Of a stretch of DNA of 16,620 nucleotides, positions 7,497 through 14,115 are shown piece by piece. Numbering within the stretch: the first letter of the stretch is position 1; each line of letters opens with the position of its first letter. The translations under genes and the position numbers were made by a program. The stretch lies in contig JBFGIA010000051.1 in the NCBI GenBank assembly GCA_041577935.1, forward strand, positions 1 to 16,620, in the 5' to 3' direction. The DNA comes from CAMYLR01 sp041577935. Its GTDB lineage: Bacteria > Gemmatimonadota > Gemmatimonadetes > JACCXV01 > JAHWKZ01. Below the pieces are notes generated by a model that ran no database searches, was not told the origin of the DNA, and saw only the letters and a program-made list of their open reading frames with translations.

Positions 7497-9860
7497 ATGA
7501 GCCTGGACCGACGCGAGTTTCTGTGGGTAATGGGTGCCGCTGGCGCCGGGCTAGCCGCGCAGGGATTACCCGGTGTCTTCTGGACAGCCGATGACATCCC
7601 CGACCTCGGATGGACTCCGGGCGTCGAGAGCCAACTGAACACTTCGTGTCTCATATGCCCCGCGCGTTGTGGCGTTCGAGCTCGCATCGTCGATGGCCAC
7701 TTGGTCCGGCTCTTTGGCAACCCTATGCACCCCATGAGTCAAGGCGGTGTGTGTCCGCGAGGGATCGCCGGCGTGCAGATGCTCTATCATCCAGAGCGAC
7801 TCGGCTCACCGATGGTACAGGATGGTTCACGTGGTAGCGACGAGTGGCGGCCGATCACACGGGATGAGGCGATCGCGGTCATAGTCGAACGCCTCCAAAT
7901 GATTCGAGCAAACGGTAAACCCGAGTCGCTTGCGCTGCTCGCTGGATACTGTGCTGGCAGCATGCAGGAGCTGTGGAGCCAGTTTCTGCAGGCGTTCGGG
8001 TCGCCAAACTACGCACGCGACGATTATGCCGACGGAACTGAATCGATCATGGATCTGGCACACGGCATCGCGCGGCGACCGAGCTACGATCTCGAGCGGG
8101 CCAACCTTGTGCTTTCCTTCGGTGCTCCCCTATTCGAGGCCTGGTGGTCGCCCCTTCAAGCGTTCACGGCGTTCGCCGACCCACAGGAAACGAACGAGCA
8201 GCGCCCACGGTTTGTTCAGATCGACACGCGGTTCTCGCGCACAGCCGCTCGATCGCAGGAGTGGGTCGGAATTCGTCCCGGTACTCACGCTGTCTTAGCG
8301 CTCGGCATCGCGTACGTACTGATCCGAGACGAGCTTTTTGATGCCGAGTTTGTGGCCGATCACGTGACGGGTTTCGAGGACTACATCGATCAAGGAGGAC
8401 GGACTCGGGAAGGGTATCGTTCGATCGTGTCGCGCAATTACCGGACGGAAGAAGTGTCAGCGATCACTGGCGTGCCGGTCGAACGGATCACATCGCTAGC
8501 CAAAGCGTTCGCGGAAAGCCAGCCGGCGGTCGCGGTCTTCGGTTCGGACGTAACACATGCCCCCAACGGACTACTGGCGGGCTTGGCGGTGCATAGCCTC
8601 AACGTGCTCATCGGAAGCGTCAACCGCCCCGGGGGGGTCCTTTTCGGAGACGATCCACCGCTGGCACCGCTCGCCCCTCTGGTCTTTGACGAAGTATCTC
8701 GTCAGGGTGCGCAACGGGATTTTCTCGCTGTTGGCGGCCCACGATTCGGAGCCGGCGATCAGCCGCTCGACTTCGCCACCGCGGTCGCGACCAGCGCGAG
8801 CCCGTCAGTGGAGGCTCTGCTCCTCTATTACGCCAACCCCCTGGCCTCGACATCACACCCCGAAGCTTGGTCAGCAGCGCTCGAGAAGATCCCGTTCGTT
8901 GTGAGCTTTTCGCCGTTTCTTGACGAAACCACGCGCCACGCAGACTTGGTGCTGCCAGATCTCTTGCCGTATGAGCGCTGGCAAGATGCTCCAACCCCTG
9001 TTTCGTACCCGTATCCGGTGTGGGGCCTTGCTCAGCCACTGATCGATCCACATGAAGGCGGCACGCACACCGGTGATGCGCTTCTCGCGGTTGCTCGCCG
9101 CCTAGGAGGCAGTGTCGGCGAGAGCCTACCATACGAGGATTTCGAGGCGCTTCTCAAGGATCGAGCCCGCGGACTGTTTTCCGCCCAGCGGGGCATGATT
9201 TACGGCGACGAGTTCGAGCGACGGCATCATCGCCAGATGGAAGAGCGCGGCTGGTGGCTGGCCGAGCACGCTGAGTTCGATTCGTTCTGGGACAGTCTCA
9301 TCGAGCGTGGCGGCTGGATGGACCCGCATTATGACGCAACAGATCCCGCCCGTTTGTCTCGCACGGCCAGCAGAAAGGTCGACCTGATCCCCGCCGCCCT
9401 CCTGCAGGCACTCGATGCGGAGGAGCGCGACCGCAGGCCACACATAGACGTGACGAGCGAATACCCTGGCGAAGAGGATGGCTTTCCGTTTCGCCTGATC
9501 CCTTATCGCGTCTCAACGCTCGCTTCCGGCACTCTCACACTCGAGCGTTGGATGGCAGAGGTCCCCGGGATCTTCCCTCATGTTTACTGGGACCCCTGGA
9601 TCGAGGTCAACCCAGCGACCGCTCGCTCGTTAGGCCTTGACGACGACACTATGGTGTGGGTTGTGTCGGCCCGTGGACGGTATCGGGCCCGCCTAAAGGT
9701 CTTTCCGGGCACCGCACCCGAGAATGTCTGTGCGCCCTACGGGCTACGACATCCGGAAGGTGAAAACGCAAATCCTCTCCAGCTTCTCGTAGACTCGGCA
9801 GACCCATTGACCGGATTGCCGAGCTGGCATTCAACCCGAGTTCGCCTCGAGAAGGCGTAG
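7497..9860 (+). CDS. Molybdopterin oxidoreductase-family subunit of the second complex, Tat-exported
   Basis: This stand-alone equivalent of ActB domain 1 probably sits on the periplasmic face of the second complex. The 787-residue product begins with a Tat motif (DRREFLW, 4-10) and a hydrophobic Ala/Gly-rich segment. The Fe-S motif C51-x2-C54-x3-C58-x27-C86 has the same spacing as in ActB. It is followed by the family block with RLGSPM and EWRPITRDEA, the cofactor-binding region RPGTH (about 258-262) and a C-terminal molybdopterin-dinucleotide-binding domain (about 670-785). By hand alignment with PsrA/PhsA-type enzymes, Asp179 falls at the usual metal-ligand position, so cofactor binding is possible but unproven. 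QrcB-like proteins, which lack molybdenum, are an alternative comparison. The gene lies 15 bases after the pentaheme gene and 11 before the ferredoxin gene. No substrate can be assigned. Confidence 0.92.
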   Translation: MSLDRREFLWVMGAAGAGLAAQGLPGVFWTADDIPDLGWTPGVESQLNTSCLICPARCGVRARIVDGHLVRLFGNPMHPMSQGGVCPRGIAGVQMLYHPERLGSPMVQDGSRGSDEWRPITRDEAIAVIVERLQMIRANGKPESLALLAGYCAGSMQELWSQFLQAFGSPNYARDDYADGTESIMDLAHGIARRPSYDLERANLVLSFGAPLFEAWWSPLQAFTAFADPQETNEQRPRFVQIDTRFSRTAARSQEWVGIRPGTHAVLALGIAYVLIRDELFDAEFVADHVTGFEDYIDQGGRTREGYRSIVSRNYRTEEVSAITGVPVERITSLAKAFAESQPAVAVFGSDVTHAPNGLLAGLAVHSLNVLIGSVNRPGGVLFGDDPPLAPLAPLVFDEVSRQGAQRDFLAVGGPRFGAGDQPLDFATAVATSASPSVEALLLYYANPLASTSHPEAWSAALEKIPFVVSFSPFLDETTRHADLVLPDLLPYERWQDAPTPVSYPYPVWGLAQPLIDPHEGGTHTGDALLAVARRLGGSVGESLPYEDFEALLKDRARGLFSAQRGMIYGDEFERRHHRQMEERGWWLAEHAEFDSFWDSLIERGGWMDPHYDATDPARLSRTASRKVDLIPAALLQALDAEERDRRPHIDVTSEYPGEEDGFPFRLIPYRVSTLASGTLTLERWMAEVPGIFPHVYWDPWIEVNPATARSLGLDDDTMVWVVSARGRYRARLKVFPGTAPENVCAPYGLRHPEGENANPLQLLVDSADPLTGLPSWHSTRVRLEKA

Positions 9861-9871
9861 GGCGGAGAGCG

Positions 9872-10555
9872 ATGGCGCGCTGGGGAATGGTGATCGACCT
9901 AGATCGGTGCACGGGATGCGCGGCGTGCGAATTGGCGTGCAAGAGCGAGAACAACATCGCCACGGTTCCCCCGGATCAGGCCGAATTGGGACGCACGTTG
10001 AGCTGGATGAAGGTTCAAACGGAGGTTGAGGGAGAGTTCCCCGATAACTCCATGCACTTCTTCCCTCGACCCTGCATGCACTGCGACAACCCGCCATGCA
10101 TCAAGGTGTGCCCAGTGGAAGCGACATACATCGATGACGAAGGAATCGTCGGACAGATCTACCCACGCTGCATCGGCTGCCGGTACTGCGCCAACGCATG
10201 CCCTTACACGGTCAAGTACTTCAACTGGTACGGTCCTGAGTGGAGCGATTCGGAACGTCGGCACCTCAATCCAGATGTCTCCGAGCGACCAAAGGGCGTC
10301 ATCGAAAAGTGCACCTTCTGTCACCATCGGCTACAGAAAGCCAAAGAGGATGCACGGGCTGAAGGCCGGGAGTTGAGAGAGCAGGACTATCAACCGGCAT
10401 GCGCAGAGGTCTGCCCCACCAGTGCGATCATCTTCGGTGACTTCGAAAACCCGAACCACCGGGTGGCGGAACTGAGGGAGGACCCTCGAGCAATGCGACT
10501 CATTGAAGAACTGGGAACGCAGCCGAAGGTCTACTACCTGAGAACGAGAGAGTAG
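9872..10555 (+). CDS. Four-cluster ferredoxin-type subunit (PsrB/ActB C-terminal domain-like)
   Basis: This is the electron-wire subunit between the NrfD-type membrane protein and the molybdopterin-fold and heme subunits. It is the free-standing equivalent of ActB domain 2. The 227-residue product has sixteen ordered cysteines: 13/16/19/23, 68/71/76/80, 100/103/106/110 and 147/150/177/181. This set is complete for four [4Fe-4S] clusters. Cys103, in CIGCRYC, is present where ActB in the same window has Thr839. It has no signal peptide of its own, so it is presumably carried out by the Tat signal of the preceding subunit, as in other enzymes of this class. The ATG follows GGCGGAGA, and the stop is one base before the next start. 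Confidence 0.95.
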   Translation: MARWGMVIDLDRCTGCAACELACKSENNIATVPPDQAELGRTLSWMKVQTEVEGEFPDNSMHFFPRPCMHCDNPPCIKVCPVEATYIDDEGIVGQIYPRCIGCRYCANACPYTVKYFNWYGPEWSDSERRHLNPDVSERPKGVIEKCTFCHHRLQKAKEDARAEGRELREQDYQPACAEVCPTSAIIFGDFENPNHRVAELREDPRAMRLIEELGTQPKVYYLRTRE

Positions 10556-10556
10556 C

Positions 10557-11927
10557 GTGTCGCCTGAAGTATCAGAGAAGTTGGCGAATTTGACGGAGGA
10601 CGAGCGAGCCCTTCTGAGGCCGCTCGTCGAGACCTCCAGGCGCTTTTATATCTTGGCTACGCTTCTGGCGCTCGTTGTCCTATGGGGAATTGTCGCCTAC
10701 TTCTTGCAGGTTCGCTTCGGGCTCGGCCGGACGGGGCTTAACCGACCCGAGTACTGGGGCATCTACATCATCAACTTTGTCTTCTTCATTGGAATCAGTC
10801 ACGCGGGCACGCTGATCTCGGCGATTCTCCGAGTCGCCAAGGCAGAGTGGCGACGCGCAATCACCAGGTCGGCGGAGCTCATTACGGTTCTGGTCATCGG
10901 TTTTGGGGCGATTCAACCGATCATCGATCTCGGCCGACCCGACCGGGCGCTGAACATCATCTTCAACGCGCAAATAAGCTCGCCGCTGCTCTGGGACGTG
11001 GTGAGCATTGGCTTGTACTTCGCTGCCTGCACGACCTACCTGTACGTCCCGATGTTACCAGACTTGGCGCGCATTCGGGATTTGGGCATCAAGGCTCCCG
11101 GTCTTTATCGATTCCTCGCGGCCGGTTACACCGACACACCCTCACAGCGAGCCCGTCTCGAACGCGTCATCGGCGTCTTGTCAATCATCGTGATTCCGAT
11201 CGCCGTCTCGGTACACACCGTGATCGGTTGGATCTTCGCCATGACGCTGCGGCCGATGTGGCACAGTACGATCTTCGGGCCGTACTTCGTGATGGGAGCG
11301 ATCTATTCAGGTATCGCCGCGATCCTGGTCGCGATGGTCATTCTCACTCGGGTATACCATCTGGAGAGGTACTTCAAGCCGGTGCACTTCGATTACCTGG
11401 GCCGCATGCTTCTATTGTTCAGCATACTATGGTTCTATTTCACCTTCGCCGAGTATCTCACCGTTTTCTATGGAGCGGAACCGGCGGAGATGCGAACCTT
11501 TTGGGCTAAAGTCACCGGACCGTTCGCGATTCCGTTTTGGACGATGGTAGCTGGATGCTTTGTGATCCCGCTGACGCTGATGGCGCGGCGAGCGACGCGC
11601 ACCCCACGCGGAACGCTTGTCGCGGGCATCGCGGTGCTGATCGGTATGTGGCTCGAGCGGTTCAACATCGTTGTGCCAACCTCCGTGAACCCCATCTGGG
11701 AGCTCGAGACGTTGGGGCGTTACCTCCCGACGTGGATCGAGCTTTCAATCATGGCAGCTACCTTCGCGGGGTTCGTGCTGCTCTACATGATCGCGACGAA
11801 ATTCATTCCCATCGTTTCGATTTGGGAGATCGAGGAAGGGCGTGAGTTCTCTGTCACCGAAGTTTCCGAGCGGGTGGCCAGCTACTTGCCCGACTCAGCG
11901 ATCACCCCGGTTGGAGGTAAGGCATGA
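10557..11927 (+). CDS. NrfD/PsrC-type membrane subunit of the second complex (ActC paralogue)
   Basis: This integral-membrane quinone-interacting subunit starts at GTG 10557. The 456-residue product has about ten transmembrane helices, a hydrophilic N-terminus (1-28) and a charged C-terminal tail. Blocks shared with the ActC in this window are GISHAGTLISAIL (His82), SPLLWD (Asp147), SVHTVIGW (His220) and MWHSTIFGPYF (His236). Two differences stand out: PIIDLGRPD has Asp124 where ActC has His133, and IGWIFA has Ile226 where ActC has Asp245. The D-L-G-R-P form is typical of PsrC/NrfD/Qrc-type subunits. It is one base downstream of the ferredoxin gene and overlaps the tetraheme gene by four bases (ATGA), so it is tightly coupled. 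Whether it reduces or oxidises quinone cannot be read from the sequence. Confidence 0.93.
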   Translation: MSPEVSEKLANLTEDERALLRPLVETSRRFYILATLLALVVLWGIVAYFLQVRFGLGRTGLNRPEYWGIYIINFVFFIGISHAGTLISAILRVAKAEWRRAITRSAELITVLVIGFGAIQPIIDLGRPDRALNIIFNAQISSPLLWDVVSIGLYFAACTTYLYVPMLPDLARIRDLGIKAPGLYRFLAAGYTDTPSQRARLERVIGVLSIIVIPIAVSVHTVIGWIFAMTLRPMWHSTIFGPYFVMGAIYSGIAAILVAMVILTRVYHLERYFKPVHFDYLGRMLLLFSILWFYFTFAEYLTVFYGAEPAEMRTFWAKVTGPFAIPFWTMVAGCFVIPLTLMARRATRTPRGTLVAGIAVLIGMWLERFNIVVPTSVNPIWELETLGRYLPTWIELSIMAATFAGFVLLYMIATKFIPIVSIWEIEEGREFSVTEVSERVASYLPDSAITPVGGKA

Positions 11928-13171
11928 TAGCGCTCTGGGGACGCACGTATTTAAACGCGATCACGGTGACCGGAGCCCTCGTCTGTTGTGCGCTGAGCAG
12001 TCTGGACAACGCTCGAGCGCAGACGACGGACCTCTTCCCCGGCGATCCAGTGGCAGGCCGCCGTATCTTCGTCGAGCGTGACTGTGCGCAGTGTCATTCG
12101 ATCTGGGGTAACGGTGGCACCCTCGGCCCCGATTTCGCCGCTGTCGGGGCCGGCCGTAGCCTCCAGCAGCTGGCGGGTCTTTTCTGGAACCACACGCCCC
12201 GGATGATCGATACCGTGCGTGATCGTGGTTTCGAGTGGCCACTGTTCACTGAGGAGGAGCTGACAGATCTCATCAGCTACATCTACTACGTAAAACTGTT
12301 CGATGAAGTAGGCGACCCCGACCTCGGGGAGCGCTGGTTCCGCGAGAAGCGGTGTGCGGCGTGTCATTCGGTAGGGGGTCGGGGCGGCAGAAGGGGCCGC
12401 TCGCTGGATGAATACGCTCGCTACATCGCTCCGATATCTCTAGCCCAGGGAATGTGGAACCGCGGCCCCACGATGCAGGCGATGCAGGCGACCACTGGTG
12501 TCCCGATGCCGACGTTTCTCGGGCGCGAGCTCGCCGATATCCAGGCCTATCTGCGGAAGGCGTCGAACATGCGGGATCGCAAAGTGGTCCTTCTCCCGCC
12601 CCCCGACCCCAATCGGGGCATGCGACTATTCTCGTCAAAGGGTTGCACCGCTTGCCATGGTCGGCGTGGTCGTGGGACTTCTTTCGGCCCCGATCTCCGG
12701 CAAGCCACTCAGCGGCTACGGGTGTCCGAGATCGCCGGGCAACTGTGGAACCACTCGGCGCGGATGGTGGCAGCCATGAGAGCACGTGGAATCGCTTTCC
12801 CACGTTTCGAGAACACGGAAATGGCCGACGTCATCGCTTTCTTATACTACCTGCGGTTCTACGAAACCGGAGGTGACGTGAGCAGGGGTGAACAGCTTTA
12901 CGTTGAAAAAGGTTGCACCAGCTGCCACGCTACCGACGGGGCACCATCCATCGGACCGGACCTGTCACAAGCGGAATCCGTCCTCACGCCGCTCGGCTTG
13001 GCAACCGCCATGTGGGATCACGCTCCGGCGATGTACGACCTCACCCAGGTTCAACACGCGGAATGGCCAATTTTCGAGGGCGACGAGATGCAAGATCTTG
13101 CGGTCTATCTACACTCGCTCGCATCAGAGCGAGCCGCGGCGGAGGCCGAGGCCGGCAATCCTGACGATTAG
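11924..13171 (+). CDS. Tetraheme cytochrome c made of four tandem cytochrome modules
   Basis: This is the periplasmic electron donor/acceptor subunit of the second complex, in the position that actE occupies in the act operon. The 415-residue product has a Sec signal peptide with a likely cleavage after ARA (30-32). Four modules of about 90-100 residues follow, each with one CXXCH (Cys54, 144, 241, 331). Each has a W-[ND]-[HR]-x3-M signature whose Met (94, 184, 281, 370) lies 39-40 residues after the heme cysteine and is probably the distal ligand. Modules 1 and 3 share the ending YYxxxx and modules 2 and 4 the ending YL, so two rounds of duplication are likely. Module 2 has Arg180 in place of His. 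The C-terminus is a short acidic, Ala/Glu-rich tail. Translation is coupled to the membrane subunit by an ATGA overlap. Confidence 0.92.
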   Translation: MIALWGRTYLNAITVTGALVCCALSSLDNARAQTTDLFPGDPVAGRRIFVERDCAQCHSIWGNGGTLGPDFAAVGAGRSLQQLAGLFWNHTPRMIDTVRDRGFEWPLFTEEELTDLISYIYYVKLFDEVGDPDLGERWFREKRCAACHSVGGRGGRRGRSLDEYARYIAPISLAQGMWNRGPTMQAMQATTGVPMPTFLGRELADIQAYLRKASNMRDRKVVLLPPPDPNRGMRLFSSKGCTACHGRRGRGTSFGPDLRQATQRLRVSEIAGQLWNHSARMVAAMRARGIAFPRFENTEMADVIAFLYYLRFYETGGDVSRGEQLYVEKGCTSCHATDGAPSIGPDLSQAESVLTPLGLATAMWDHAPAMYDLTQVQHAEWPIFEGDEMQDLAVYLHSLASERAAAEAEAGNPDD

Positions 13172-13201
13172 ATAGACCGCCCTATCGAGTGGGGCGCCCA
13201 C
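13171..13201. terminator. Two small hairpins between convergent genes (possible bidirectional terminator)
   Basis: GATAG (13171-13175) pairs with CTATC (13182-13186), and GTGGG (13189-13193) pairs with CCCAC (13197-13201). Both lie in the 43-bp gap between the convergent tetraheme and diheme genes. There is no T-tract on either side, so termination is inferred from placement only. Confidence 0.3.
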
Positions 13202-13214
13202 GCTGCGGCGGGGT

Positions 13215-13952
13215 TCATCTACCCGACGCGCCGGCTTGGCTTCTCAGGTAGGCGGCGATCTCTTCCGCTTGCTCGTCCGTCAACGGTTCCACGCCCATCG
13301 CTGGCATGTTGACTTGCATCCGGACTACGACGCCATTCCACTCGGCGGCCGTATGGGCTGCGGGCGACGGCGTATCATGACAGAACGAGCACTGTTCGAC
13401 GAACAGGTCGCGGCCCGGTCCATCGGTGAGCTCACCCGGAGTCGCGGCCTGAATCGAATGTCGCTGCATGTAGGCCAGCAGCGTATCGGCATCTTGTGGC
13501 GACGGAAGTTGAGTCGAGGTCATCCCGTCCAACAAGATCTCGCCCACCAGTCCCTCGGTAAGCGGGCCGCCCATGCGATTCTCCAGCGTCCGAGCGCGCA
13601 TGAGCATGCCGCGCACCAGGACCGGCCACTCGGCCGCGGTGTGCATCTGCGGCACCGGGATCCAATGGCACTGAACGCAATACGCCTTGACGAGTTGGGC
13701 GCCACGCGAGTTCGGTTCGGGGAGATTCTCGGCCTTGAAACTCGATGGCGGCAGGCCGGTTCCAAGCGAGCTGATCATTCGCCACCGCTGCCCGCGGCCG
13801 AGATCGGCCGCCGGCGTGCCTCCGAGCTCCGTCAGCAGGCTGTCAACGAGCGCCAGGTCCAGCGACGGTTGTGAAGGCTCTGGCGGCGAACAACCGCCGA
13901 AGACGAGCATCACCAACAACAACGCCCACGCCACTCGCGTAACACTCGTCAT
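13215..13952 (-). CDS. Diheme lipoprotein cytochrome c
   Basis: This is a membrane-anchored periplasmic electron carrier of unrecognised family. I set the start at ATG 13952 because AGGAGG lies seven bases upstream and the signal peptide begins there; the frame extends eight codons further to 13976. The 245-residue product has a hydrophobic segment ending FGGC (lipobox Cys21), a low-complexity linker, and two heme sites, CVQCH (92-96) and CSFCH (188-192). Each heme site is followed by the same Pro-x-Pro and HTAAEW element (104-109 and 200-205) and a Met-rich helix, so the protein is an internal duplication. It converges on the second respiratory operon, and its product could accept electrons from that complex or from ACIII. 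It is not obviously part of either operon. Confidence 0.85.
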   Translation of the reverse strand: MTSVTRVAWALLLVMLVFGGCSPPEPSQPSLDLALVDSLLTELGGTPAADLGRGQRWRMISSLGTGLPPSSFKAENLPEPNSRGAQLVKAYCVQCHWIPVPQMHTAAEWPVLVRGMLMRARTLENRMGGPLTEGLVGEILLDGMTSTQLPSPQDADTLLAYMQRHSIQAATPGELTDGPGRDLFVEQCSFCHDTPSPAAHTAAEWNGVVVRMQVNMPAMGVEPLTDEQAEEIAAYLRSQAGASGR

Positions 13953-14084
13953 CGCTTCCCTCCTCGAAGGAGACACAAATCGCGGTTCCGCCTGTCCCCA
14001 GTCTATCGCGTTCTCTGCGGTTTGTGTAGTTCAGAATGTGGGGAGATTCTGGAGTTCGCGTGTGGGAAAGAACGGAAGTCGGTC

Positions 14085-14109
14085 GGCCCGGCGCGCTTGG
14101 CGCCGGGCC
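14085..14109 (-). terminator. Intrinsic terminator-like hairpin after the blaR1-like gene
   Basis: A perfect 10-bp GC-rich stem (14085-14094 with 14100-14109) and a five-base loop lie just beyond the stop of the M56 gene. On the minus strand it is followed by a moderately T-rich stretch (CTTCCGTTCTTTC) rather than a clean T-run. It separates the blaIR-like unit from the diheme cytochrome gene. Confidence 0.6.
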
Positions 14110-14115
14110 CAACCG

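Noticed and set aside
7497..11927. Calling the second operon polysulfide, thiosulfate, arsenate or nitrate reductase
   Set aside because: The module types fit the broad family, but no substrate-specific residues can be recognised, and the flanking heme subunits match ACIII better.
13718..14055. A repeated GGGGAGATTCT (near 13720 and 14040) as a regulatory direct repeat
   Set aside because: One copy lies inside the diheme coding sequence and the other in a gap, with no shared flanks, so chance similarity is likely.
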